Shown here one piece after another: positions 54,949 through 64,000 of a stretch of 64,000 nucleotides of DNA. Source of the stretch: Microbotryum silenes-acaulis (lineage: Eukaryota > Basidiomycota > Microbotryomycetes > Microbotryales > Microbotryaceae). The stretch spans positions 62,001 through 126,000 of the forward strand of contig QPFY01000025.1 in NCBI GenBank assembly GCA_003665825.1, read 5' to 3'. Within the stretch, counting starts at the first letter, position 1. Each line of letters begins with the position of its first letter. A program made the position numbers and the translations under genes. Under the pieces are notes generated by a model, which saw only the letters and a program-made list of their open reading frames with translations, did no database searches and had not been told where the DNA came from.

Positions 54949-57900
54949 TCACACCTCCCAATCTCGAGCCCCAGGCACAAAGCCCGCTCGAGAGAGAAAA
55001 TCTCGCTCGAACGCTCTGAGTGCACTGGGCAGCGAGGGAGGGGCCACGACCTTGTCCAGCTCGAACCGCTGATGAACGCGCCAGCGGAGCAGGTGCAGCC
55101 GCTGGAAGCCGATCGCGCAAGCCAGCCGAACCCACATCCATTTCGAGGTCGTTCTCCCACGACCCCGCAAAAGGGGGAGCCCCATAGTCAGCTGCTCCGG
55201 AGTGAACGTCGACGGATCGACGTCGGTATCCTCGATGCCAAGCTTGTCGAACAGAATGCGAAGCACCCCGCCCCAGAAGCTGGTCGAGTACGCGCACTCG
55301 AAAAAGTAGTGCGACACCGTCTCGATGACCGCTGCATCGTTGCCGCAGAATAGACACGTCGGCGAAGAGGCATGACCCTGAGTATGCTGCCTCTTGCGCG
55401 TCGGCGTCACGTCGTACATGAGCCGCCAGTGGGTGTCCTGCTCCACAGCAGACGCGAACCGGTCATGAAGCCATCTCCAGAAGCGCTTCCTATCGCTCTG
55501 AGAAGTCCCATCAGGGAAACGCTTGACACGATCCTCCCTCCCTGGGAACCGAACCACGTTCACAAGCCGACGAAGCTTGCGAATAGTGAACGGTCGGGTG
55601 AGCCCAAAGAAGTTGAAGCACCGGGGACGGGGAGCCTCCTTGAGAGGTATCCGAGCAGGTCGCAACGCGGTCTTGGGCAGCAACGCTTTCGCCTTGAGCA
55701 ACTGACCCACGCGCGACCACACGTGCTCGTGCTGTAGGGCGGGTTCCTTAGAGTGCTGCCAGAACCCGCGTCGATGACCAACCAGAGCCCATCCCTTCCC
55801 TTCGTCCCTCCAGTACAGGTCCGCGATCTGCGCAAACTTCGCCACTGCGTCCGCATCGTCATATGCGTGCTTGGCACCTTCAGCATAGAGTGAAGGGAGG
55901 CGAGGCGGAAGCGAAAGCAATTCGGGAAGCGTAAGGAGTTCGGACTTGATGGTTGGAACTGTGACCCTGGCCGCTGCAACGACTGCCCCCCAACGCGTCG
56001 AGTCGCGATACAGCTTCTCGATCCGAGCCGTGCTGCTGAAGAACCCCCACGGACTGAAATCGCGGGTCGCAGCGACGAGGGACCTCCAGCTCTCGCGAGC
56101 TAGGGGCGCCCAGATCGCCTCGTCCGAGCCCGCCACAGCATCCCAAAATCGAAGCGCCACCGAATGAACGATGTCGCCGATCGAAATCAAGCCCAAGCCA
56201 CCGTCCTCCCGAGCCTGGAACACGAAATCGCGAGCGACGGTATTTCGCCCTGCTCTTCCCCAGACAAAATCCGTAAGTGCCGTCTCCGCCGCCTTAATGA
56301 ACCATTGAGGCGGTATGTCGAAGGACAGCACGTGGAGGACCGTCGAGATGATGTGAGCGTTGACATAGAAAACCTTCCCACTCGGCGAAAGTGTCCGGTC
56401 TCCAGCGGCGCGCGCCTTGGCCTTGATCCTGTCAAGAACATGGGTCCAAAACAGTTTCGAGTCACCGTGGCGAAAGAAGGCATAGCCGCACCACTTGAAG
56501 CTCTCCCCCTCCTGCACCGTTGGCAGCGCCTGCGCAGTCTCGTCCCGAAGCCAGTTCGGTCCGAGTGGTAGCACCAGCGTCTTGTCCGTGTTGGTCTTCC
56601 CGTTGGTTGCCTCGTACCACGTCTGCGACAGCGTTTGCAGCTTCGACAATGCCGCCGGTGACTCCACCACCACCACAGCATCGTCGGCAAACGCCAGATG
56701 CGTAAGCTGCGCACGCGGCCCCCCTGGCCACACCTTCTGCAGGTCGAGCGCGATCCCGCGCCGAACGAGGGCGTCGAGGAAGGGCTGGAACGTGATGTTC
56801 CAAACCGGGCACGAGAGAGGATCTCCTTGACCAAGACCACACAGCAACCGCACTAAGTCCGTGGGGAACCCATTGACAAGGTAGCGCACCCCCAGAGTCT
56901 CGGGATCGTAGAGAGCGCGCAGCAGCGAGATGAAACGCTCGCCGAACCCAAAGGCCTCAAAGACCTCGAAGATCCAGGCGTGATCGACCCGATCGTACGC
57001 GCTCTGCTGATCCAAAGACAAGAGGGCGCCCTCGGGGAAAACTTCAGTGCCTAGCGACCTGAGTTTTTCGAGAAGGAGAGTGAGATGACTTCCCGCGTCC
57101 GCTGAACGTCTTGATGGCATGAAACCGTGTTGCGCCGGCGGCAAAAGCTCGCCGAGCACCCCATTGAGTCGCGCCACCAAGACCTTGCTGAGGACCTTGT
57201 AGGTCGTCTCGCGCAATGTGATCGGTCGGTATGCCCCCAGTGATTTCAGATTGGCCCCCGGTTTATTCTTGGGCAAGAGCCGCACCAGCCCCTCTGCCAA
57301 GGACGCCGTCATTTTGCCGCCCTCCCAAATCGAGTTGAACAAGTCCAACAGCTTGGGAGCAAAGTAGGTTGGCAGCGCCTTGAAGAGCTCGTACGGAATG
57401 CCCGAGGGCCCCGGTGATCGCCCCGAATCCGTCTTCTTCAACGCCGCTTCAACCTCGAGGAGGGTGAAGGGCTCGTCAAGCGTTACTCTCGCTTGACGAG
57501 GCAGCCGACGACCGAACGTAGGGTCCGAGCGGTCGTCATCGTAGCATTTCGCTGCGCGAATAGGGTCGAGCAGGGACCGACGTGCGTTCGTCGGGTCGCC
57601 ACGAGCTGGGTCCGGCGTGAAGAGCGAGTGCGCGTGCCGTGAAGCAATACCCAGCGCCTCCTGCATGTCAACGGTCTCGGTGCCATCCACATCCTCCAGC
57701 GAGACGATGCTCGTCTGGCGACTCCGGCGGTTGAGGCGCGTGCGAATGCTTGCCGATTGACCTTCCCTCGAGTCGACTGACGGCACATGCGCACGAATAC
57801 GCAGCCACTGAGCCTCCTTTACCGCCAACTGGTCCAACCGCGACTTGGCAAGAGCATACGCATCGCGCTCGGCCTCATTCATGTGCTCACCGCGTGCCTC

Positions 57901-58950
57901 CAAAGCCTCCATGACGGATTGGCTCTCGGCCCGCAGTCGGCGCATGTCGGCACGAGTCGAGCGATATCGTGCATGGCCAGCGACTGCAACCGCCCGCAGA
58001 GCGGCGTCATAGACTTCGCCGAGCGGAGCGGTCCCCTCGAGCCTTTGATAGACCTCGTCGACGACCCCGGGAATCGATGCGACAAAGTCTTGATCGTCAA
58101 AGACCGTTGGGTTGAGCCTCGAAATGAAATCGCTCGTAGAGGGAAGAGAAAGGGGGGGTTCGGCATCAGCGTTCGATGTAGGCAATGCGAAAGTTGCAAC
58201 TACAGGTCTGTGGTCCGAACATGGCGCGTCGAAGAGCGTAGAAGCGCTCAACAACCGGTTCGCCCAACTGGATTGGACAAGAATATAGTCGATCCGCGAC
58301 CACGAGCAAATCTTTCGCTCTTCCCCTCTACCACGGTAGTGAGGACGAGTGAATGCGGGGGTGCAAGGATGGACATGTCGGACCGTGTCGAGTGCCTTGA
58401 ACGCGATCTTTGACAGCAAGGTCTGCCAGTGCGATACAGGAGTCCAAGCGCGATCGGTGATGGACACTCGGTCGACCGATACATCCGGACAATCGTTGAG
58501 ATCGCCGGCCAAGATCCGAAGAGTCTTGGGTCTCGGGGCGTTGAAGTGCAGAAGCCCGAAAAAGTCGCGACGATCGTCCTCCTGCACCGGCGCGTACATG
58601 TTGATGATCTCGACATCGAGCTCCTCAAGACGAAACACCGAGCGCAGAATCCGACCGTCGAAACGAGGAGCTCCTGCAAAGACGACCGGGGTGGAGGAAA
58701 GGAGATGGCCCGCCAAAGGTGAGCCATCGGGTATGAGGGTAAGGACATGAGGAGTGAAACGAATACAAGCCCCTGGCCAAGCACTCTCGAAGCCTTCGCG
58801 CGACGCGTTGTAGCTGAGGTGGTGCTCTTGCAGGAGGATGGCCGCAGGGGCCGGCCGAAGGGTTTTGAGATAACGGATGATTTTGACTTGATTGACTGCG
58901 TTCTTCATCGATCGGACGTTGAACGTCAACACGGTGAGGGACTCAATCAT
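54949..58950 (-). CDS. LINE ORF2: APE endonuclease and reverse transcriptase (element B)
   Basis: 1333 uninterrupted residues. The endonuclease has MIESLTVLTFNVRSMKN, LLQEHHLS, LAGDLNDCPD and CSDHRPVVATF. The reverse transcriptase has SGRSPGPSGIPYELFKALP, RPITLRETTYKVLSKVLVAR, AQHGFMPSRRSADA, LLCGLGQGDPLS and THLAFADDAVVVVE (about residue 750), with all catalytic aspartates present. The C-terminus carries a zinc motif, CLFCGN then ETVSHYFFEC. On sequence alone this ORF2 should be functional. Confidence 0.94.
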   Translation of the reverse strand: MIESLTVLTFNVRSMKNAVNQVKIIRYLKTLRPAPAAILLQEHHLSYNASREGFESAWPGACIRFTPHVLTLIPDGSPLAGHLLSSTPVVFAGAPRFDGRILRSVFRLEELDVEIINMYAPVQEDDRRDFFGLLHFNAPRPKTLRILAGDLNDCPDVSVDRVSITDRAWTPVSHWQTLLSKIAFKALDTVRHVHPCTPAFTRPHYRGRGEERKICSWSRIDYILVQSSWANRLLSASTLFDAPCSDHRPVVATFALPTSNADAEPPLSLPSTSDFISRLNPTVFDDQDFVASIPGVVDEVYQRLEGTAPLGEVYDAALRAVAVAGHARYRSTRADMRRLRAESQSVMEALEARGEHMNEAERDAYALAKSRLDQLAVKEAQWLRIRAHVPSVDSREGQSASIRTRLNRRSRQTSIVSLEDVDGTETVDMQEALGIASRHAHSLFTPDPARGDPTNARRSLLDPIRAAKCYDDDRSDPTFGRRLPRQARVTLDEPFTLLEVEAALKKTDSGRSPGPSGIPYELFKALPTYFAPKLLDLFNSIWEGGKMTASLAEGLVRLLPKNKPGANLKSLGAYRPITLRETTYKVLSKVLVARLNGVLGELLPPAQHGFMPSRRSADAGSHLTLLLEKLRSLGTEVFPEGALLSLDQQSAYDRVDHAWIFEVFEAFGFGERFISLLRALYDPETLGVRYLVNGFPTDLVRLLCGLGQGDPLSCPVWNITFQPFLDALVRRGIALDLQKVWPGGPRAQLTHLAFADDAVVVVESPAALSKLQTLSQTWYEATNGKTNTDKTLVLPLGPNWLRDETAQALPTVQEGESFKWCGYAFFRHGDSKLFWTHVLDRIKAKARAAGDRTLSPSGKVFYVNAHIISTVLHVLSFDIPPQWFIKAAETALTDFVWGRAGRNTVARDFVFQAREDGGLGLISIGDIVHSVALRFWDAVAGSDEAIWAPLARESWRSLVAATRDFSPWGFFSSTARIEKLYRDSTRWGAVVAAARVTVPTIKSELLTLPELLSLPPRLPSLYAEGAKHAYDDADAVAKFAQIADLYWRDEGKGWALVGHRRGFWQHSKEPALQHEHVWSRVGQLLKAKALLPKTALRPARIPLKEAPRPRCFNFFGLTRPFTIRKLRRLVNVVRFPGREDRVKRFPDGTSQSDRKRFWRWLHDRFASAVEQDTHWRLMYDVTPTRKRQHTQGHASSPTCLFCGNDAAVIETVSHYFFECAYSTSFWGGVLRILFDKLGIEDTDVDPSTFTPEQLTMGLPLLRGRGRTTSKWMWVRLACAIGFQRLHLLRWRVHQRFELDKVVAPPSLPSALRAFERDFLSRAGFVPGARDWEV

Positions 58951-58952
58951 GA

Positions 58953-59337
58953 TTAAATCAGTTCAGCGCCGCCCCCCTCGAATTCGGTCACCTCGGACCT
59001 GTGACCCCCTGAACTGTTGCCCCCTGAGCCGTCACCCCCTGATGCACCGAGGATCATGGCGGATCCCGCCCGGGTGACACGTCGGTTGCCGGGTGCCGAG
59101 CTCGAACGAAGGCGTCGAGGACTCGTCGAGGCTATCGAGATTGTCGAGGTGGCCGATGATCCCGACGTGCCACCGGACAACGGCGAAGCCGGAGCAGAAG
59201 CAGAAGGCGAAGGAGAGGTCGGGGTCGAAACGGGCGCCGCCGTCGTCGTCTGCGTCTCCTTTGTTGAGCCCATGGTCGCACGCGTCGACGTCTCTTCCCC
59301 AGTGTCGCCGCCCTCCGGTTCGGTCGAAGCGACCGAC

Positions 59338-59368
<31 letters not shown>

Positions 59369-60635
59369 CGTTCGCGTCGTCCTTGTTGCCGGTCGCTGCA
59401 CCTGCGGGGTTAGCACGAGGTCCCAGCTGGATCATGTTCGCGCCAGAGACGCGAGAGTTCAATGCGGCAGGCTCACCGTGCTTCCCATTCTTTCCAGCGA
59501 CTCGGAAGCCGGTAGTCGAAGTCGAAGTCGAGGGCCCCGGAACAGGGGCGGCGGTGGCCGGAGTCGAAACCGGCTTCCTGCAAGCGCCCCACTGATGTCC
59601 GGCGCGATCGCACACGGCGCAGTAGTGCGTCTCGAATTCGTGTCGCAAGCCGTACTTGGCGCCCAGGATCTCGATCTCTTGTGGCAAGGCGGCGTTGAGC
59701 GCAGCCTTCTGCGTCTCGGTAGAGCCTTGGAAAAGATCAGCATGTAAGCGAAGGTACGCGCAGTGGAACCCGTCTTCGGTCATGGCCATCGGATCTCCAT
59801 TCGGATCGACCGCGAGGCCCCGCTGTAATTGCATCAGGGTATAACCTTGCGTGCGACCTGCGCGGCCGAATGAAAGGGTGAGAGCATCATCGAGAGATTT
59901 TCGGAGCACGGAAGCGGGGATCGCGCTGGAGGAGGAGGGCAAGGTGAATCACACCTGAACGATGTGGTTAAGGGGAGAGGCGCTGGGGAGCTTGGTAACC
60001 ATCTCCTTGCCGTGGTGAGAGAATGGGCCCGCTGCAGCGGCTTCGAGACAGGCTTGGTCGGATTCAAAAACAAGCTCGTACGTGTGACGAGCGATCGGGA
60101 ACCTCTTCGTGGCTTTCGTCACAATCGGGTTCAGCTTCACACATTTCGAGAAAAGCTTCTCAACCTCGGGGTCGAGCACGACGCCCTCGGGCCGCGCGAA
60201 CATGAACGGCGTCTCGGCCAATCCAAAGTGCTTGCGCAGCGCGATCTGTACAGGACCTCTGGGTGATCCAGGACCATCCATAATGACTCGGATCACATTG
60301 GAGGCCGGGGCTGCGTCGTTTCGCACCGCTCTTTGGGCGGCTCGTGCGAGCACTGGCGCCTGCGAAGGCGGGGTCGAGGCGTCGTGCATCAGGACCATCA
60401 GTCGGCGGGTCGACTTGCCGGAGGGAACGATACCGAGTGCTCTAAAGGTCTTCTGCATCGCCTTTTCACAGTCCAGTCGAGCCTGAGTCGCCTCAGTGGA
60501 CCACGCTGGAGGATTCGCGGTTCCTCCAGTGACCGGTTCACGCGTTTGCGTGTTGAGTGATCTTTCGTCACTCGCGCGGTTAGCACCCAACGGGTCGTTG
60601 GGCGGGGCCGCATGGGCGCCGGGCGGATCCGGCAT
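58953..60635 (-). pseudogene. LINE ORF1 (gag-like, CCHC) with one in-frame TGA
   Basis: A single frame of 561 codons from the ATG at 60635, broken only by a TGA at 59951-59949. The first part (228 aa) contains an RNA-binding-like stretch (NVIRVIMDGPGSPRGPVQIA, FARPEGVVLDPEVEKLFSKC). The second part contains a CCHC knuckle (CAVCDRAGHQWGAC, spacing C-x2-C-x4-H-x4-C) and a Ser/Gly/Asp-rich tail. The second half has no ATG near its start, so it would need readthrough. A spliceable intron around the stop would be only 29 nt (too short) or about 97 nt. The simplest reading is a single recent nonsense mutation; a sequencing error or stop readthrough is possible. Confidence 0.8.
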
Positions 60636-60636
60636 C

Positions 60637-60899
60637 GTTTGTTCGTGTTGACCTGTAACACTTAAGGGGGTACGAGGTCAACTACACACGCTACACCGCA
60701 AAAACTCACTTTTGTGTGTATGTGTGTGTGTGTGTTTGTGTGTGTTTGGTTTTTTTTTGTAGAACTTGTTCATCATATTGCCCCCAGTTCATGTTCCCCC
60801 TATTGGTTTTTTTTTTTTTTTTTTTTTTTTTTAATCCTCCCCACAAAACTCATAAAAATATATATGCAGCCAGCACTACCTGCCGCATACATCAAAGTT
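60637..60899. repeat. GT microsatellite and T26 tract upstream of the tRNA
   Basis: A GT/TG-rich stretch at about 60713-60747 and an uninterrupted run of 26 T at 60807-60832. They lie between the LINE ORF1 start and the tRNA gene. The T run is A26 on the strand of the LINEs and could be the tail of another, now lost, insertion. Confidence 0.8.
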
Positions 60900-60990
60900 G
60901 GTTCTGTGGTGTAGTTGGTTATCACGTATCCTTAACAGGTCTGTTAATCTGATTCGGATAAGGTCCCCGGTTCGATCCCGTGCAGAATCA
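60900..60990 (+). tRNA. tRNA-Val(AAC) with a 17-nt intron
   Basis: A cloverleaf can be drawn by eye. Acceptor stem GGTTCTG pairs with CAGAATC, with discriminator A at 60990. The D arm is GTGTAGTTGGTTATCAC. The anticodon stem TATCC pairs with GGATA, and the T arm CCCGG-TTCGATC-CCGTG has one mismatch. The anticodon loop reads TTAACA, then 17 extra bases (about 60937-60953), then C. Removing these at the usual nuclear intron site, one base 3' of the anticodon, gives a 74-nt tRNA with anticodon AAC. The TTCGATC loop and T-run after the gene (TTTTTTT at 60991-60997) fit a Pol III gene and terminator. Confidence 0.88.
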
Positions 60991-60997
60991 TTTTTTT
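60991..60997 (+). terminator. Pol III terminator of tRNA-Val
   Basis: A T7 run follows directly after the discriminator base of the tRNA, the usual stop signal for RNA polymerase III. Confidence 0.8.
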
Positions 60998-61307
60998 GCT
61001 TCTGTTGCCTTTGTGGACTTTTTTTGCATGATGTTCAGTCCCAATTCTTTTGCATTGTTCTTTTTCCGTCAGTAGTAGATCCGTGCTTATAACTCTCTCT
61101 CGATCTCTGGATGGTCCCCGGCACAAGTGAGGAGAGGTAGTATATCGTGAGTTTATGCAAAGATGGGTATATGATTATAAGGGGACACCGCTGTTTCTGA
61201 GGAAGCACAACAAGTAATATATTCTGAACGGAATCAGGAATGCAGACATTGTACAATAATGTACGCCACGTGTTGACCGGCCCACCCCCCGTGTGGCCGA
61301 ATTTCTT

Positions 61308-64000
61308 TCAAACCGCTTCTTGATCGGACACGGGACGGATCCACAATTTACCCGGCCTCGACTTCTCCCTCAAGATTCCCCAAGGCGTCGGCTGCGGACT
61401 CGCGATCTTCTCCATCGCGACGCGACGGTGTTCGGTCGTGCCTTCGATCTCGATCATGATCTTTCCTGCCCAGTCGGGGTGCACGACTTGAGGCTTCGGG
61501 GCCGAGATGTCGAGGATCGCGTCGTTGGCTCGGACTTGGATCGATCCACTAGAAGGTAATAAGAGGTCAGCGACGTATTCGAGGTTCAAGGTCGAGAGGA
61601 AGAGGTGAACATACCGGTACATGAATCGCTTGACCATGTATCCCCCCTGCGGTGATGTGACGTGGACCTTGTCCTCGCGCAGCACCAGACTCTCGTGCGC
61701 CTGGGAGGCGAACTTTTGCAGCCACAAATCTGCGAACGTACGAGCGACGAGATGAGCGCTTGACCGTAATCTACCAGGCGTCTACCGAGAAACTTACAGA
61801 AGACGGGACTGGCTGTTGAAGCTGCGACAATGTTGTGGTAGTATTGGGGTGAGAACGACAGCATACCGAGCCAATTCTGTAATGGTGGCAGTCGCTCAAA
61901 GTTTCAGTCAGATGCAAGACTTGCGGACGAGGGAGAGCGACTCACGGGCAGATGACCAACTACGTCGTAACGATACTCAAAGTCGCGCAGGAACTCGCCA
62001 TCAAAGATGAGCTTGCCGAGGTTGCCGAATGGTGCGATCGCGGTATTGACGACGACGTCACCACGACGCATTTCACCCCACACGCCCGAGCGCCAAATTT
62101 CCCGTTCGCATTCAACGACTTCGCTATCGGCCATCCAACTCGTTGTACCACTGAGGGGAACCCAAGTTCGCAGTGTCGGCGCTCGACCAGATCGGAAGAC
62201 GACCGCGAGATTCTGCGCTACGACTTGCCCTTCGAATGCGTACGGCGCCCAGCACCCTTTGCCACCGTAGCCCTCGAGTTGCCAACGCAGCCGCAGCACA
62301 ACACGGTTCCATGCCCTGGTCGATGCCCTGATGATCCTGAGCGTTGTGGCATGAAGGCGATCAAAGTTATAATCTTTGGCGAAACGCGCGTATTGCTCAA
62401 TCTGGATCTCGGTCGCGATGAGAAATGCATCGAGATCTCGCAGCGTCAAGACGATTGGTTCGGTCTTGGCGGATGGAGAAGGCGACGTCGGTGCCTTGTC
62501 TCTTCCAAGCGCATACGATCGGTATCCCCATGGCCCCAGGTACCGCTGCAATACGATCTCCTTGGCGAGCGGTTCGTCCATACTGCGTCGAAGAGCACGA
62601 GACGTCGCTCGCAGCGCACAAAAGTCGTCATACTTTGTAACAGCCAGGATCCCACGCAGCACCTGCTCCGGGAATGCCGCAATCACCTTTTCCAACGTCG
62701 AACCGCCCGGAGTGCAGATTTTCAGTCGTGGAGAGAGGGTAGGGGACGGCGAGCCGGCATCCGAATGCCCCGAGGACGAGGCATTGCGTTCTCTCGCGGC
62801 CGCCAACGCCTGAGCCCTCGTATTGTTCTGAGATACGGATCGCACCGGTCCACCGAACGGATCGTCGAGAACGGCTCTAGTCGATCTCCGCGTTTGTAAA
62901 GGAGGTAAAATCGTCGGCGTTGAAGGGGAACTCAGGGCGGGCCGTCGGCTCGGTGAACCCTCATAGCCAGGCTGTTGTCGCGGTCCATTAACGTGCTTGA
63001 GCGCTCCGTCCTGCTGAGCTCGAGCGCGACCTAGCGGTGAACTGTCCCTCGACCCAGTCGGACGTCGACCAGCTGCTTCGGGCGAGTTGATCGACAACTC
63101 TTGCAAGCGAGTCACATGCGAGTCCGCTCCGGGCCGGGCCACACCGCTCGTGCTGATCGCGGAAAGGGGCTGTCCGTGGTGCGACTGGTCATGCGACGAG
63201 ATGGACGACGTCCCAGCTTTGGTCGAGCTCGCGGTCGTATCTGGACTTCCGTGACCATTGCGAGACGCTGTTGCAAATAGAGAGGGCGAGAGGCGGGGCG
63301 ACGAAGGGCCCGTCCCACCGAGTAGAGAGTTCGACGAATTTCGGGACGGCGACGGAGACGCGCCATGAAAGTTGCCGGGAGAAGAGTTGTACGCCATCGA
63401 CGCCGTCTGCGGCGGCGGCGACGCAAGTGATGCAGGCGAAGCAGGAAGGTTCGCGTCGAAGCAGCTCGAAGGAGAGTCCGGGATGACGAGACCACTTGAT
63501 ACCGCATTGACGTTGAGCCGGTTTGGACTCGGCAGGGGAAGGACGACTGGAGGACGAACTTTTGCCGAGTCAGCTCGGCATGCTCGCTTCGGCGCCTAAC
63601 ATCTAGCGGGCTGGTACTCACAATTTCGTGTATCGATCATCAAGCTCTCCCGCCTTGGCGGCCGCGCAACAAAACCTGTTTCACCTTCGCCGTCGAAACG
63701 ACCTCGTGCTTCAGAGTTCGCAGACATAGGCGACGCCATGGGCGATGCATACACCGAACTCCGCGGCGACGACACGATCGACATGCGAGCTGGAAACCCC
63801 CCCACATGCACAAATGCTCTAATCCAGTCAGCTTACCAGCCTCTCAACAGACAAATAATAGACCCTGACCTTCCTGCACCACAAACATTTCTGATTGGAC
63901 GAACAAGACTGACCTCGAGCCGAGTCCCTTTCATTGAACCTCGACTGGATCGGCGGGCCCCGTGCGCCGATAGGACTAGTGCTGCTGCCCACCGCGTTAG
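61308..64000 (-). CDS. Conserved fungal protein with F-box-like motif, 5' end outside window
   Basis: Exons on the minus strand: beyond 64000 to 63914, 63789-63622, 63546-61946, 61876-61798, 61729-61615 and 61548-61308; phases agree at every junction. The N-terminal half is disordered and Ser/Pro-rich. An F-box-like helix follows (VIAAFPEQVLRGILAVTKYD, FCALRATSRALRRSM). A conserved domain begins around LGPWGYRSYALG and includes GVWGEMRRGDVVVNTAI, NLGKLIFDGEFLRDFEY and PDWAGKIMIEIEGTTEHRRV. I recall proteins of this layout in other basidiomycetes but know no function. If the F-box is real it would be a substrate adaptor of an SCF ubiquitin ligase, which is inference. The true start codon lies beyond the window; the ATG at 63811 is within an intron in this model. 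Confidence 0.75.

Larger units (their letters stand above)
53981..60636 (-). mobile_element. Non-LTR retrotransposon B (LINE), near full length
   Basis: Two ORFs in the order ORF1-ORF2 on the minus strand, followed by about 970 bases of 3' sequence with a GA microsatellite (54806-54824) and a minus-strand A9 at about 53981-53989 as the likely tail. ORF1 ends in TAA two bases before the ORF2 ATG (TAATCATG). The 5' end is taken as the ORF1 start because no sequence mark defines the true 5' UTR; it could extend to about 60800. ORF2 is only distantly similar to that of element A, so these are two families, not one duplicated copy. Confidence 0.75.

Noticed and set aside
59925..59953. A 29-nt intron that would remove the TGA in LINE ORF1
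   Set aside because: It is far below normal intron size, and an element that moves through RNA should have lost any intron.
63596..63811. A start codon at 63811 for the F-box-like gene
   Set aside because: A CCAG acceptor at 63790-63793 joins in frame to an upstream open exon ending at 63914, so the gene most likely begins beyond the window.

Overview
The window looks like nuclear DNA from a basidiomycete fungus, most likely a red-yeast-type member of Pucciniomycotina (the order is inferred, not proven). The genes carry many short introns (about 50-125 nt) with GTGAGT, GTCAGT or GTATGT donors. The proteins are typical of fungi: Dsk2, a CPL1/PriA-like cysteine-rich secreted family, Mic60, the Bot1 family mS45, and a GH5 mannanase. 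Every multi-exon model below was built by hand from splice sites, and each complete one adds up to an open frame with a length divisible by three.

Positions 1-9.8 kb: DSK2 and a type II membrane glycosyltransferase-like gene, both on the minus strand, with a decayed partial copy of the latter beside it. A broken Helitron follows on the plus strand.

Positions 9.8-23.4 kb: two paralogous minus-strand genes for very large secreted proteins (about 2160 and 1148 residues). Each is made of six-cysteine repeats of about 50 residues and ends in a CPL1/PriA-like domain with a histidine-rich tail. Four adjacent exons of the larger gene are each exactly 759 nt with the same intron phase, which is a clear case of exon multiplication. 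This is the most distinctive part of the window.

Positions 23.4-32.8 kb: a gene-poor stretch, then ribosomal protein eS10 (minus), a small seven-exon single-pass membrane protein (plus), and a near-perfect inverted repeat with arms of about 660 bp.

Positions 32.8-47.1 kb: a compact gene block with MIC60 (plus), mS45 (minus), a 1899-residue SH3 plus Ras-association polarity-type protein (plus), a secreted GH5 mannanase (plus) and a tiny cysteine-containing secreted protein (minus). MIC60 and mS45 are both mitochondrial and converge, with about 175 bp between their stop codons.

Positions 47.1-64 kb: a gene-poor 2.6 kb, then two head-to-tail non-LTR retrotransposons on the minus strand, each with an uninterrupted endonuclease/reverse transcriptase ORF. 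An intron-containing tRNA-Val(AAC) follows, then a conserved fungal protein on the minus strand that runs off the right end.
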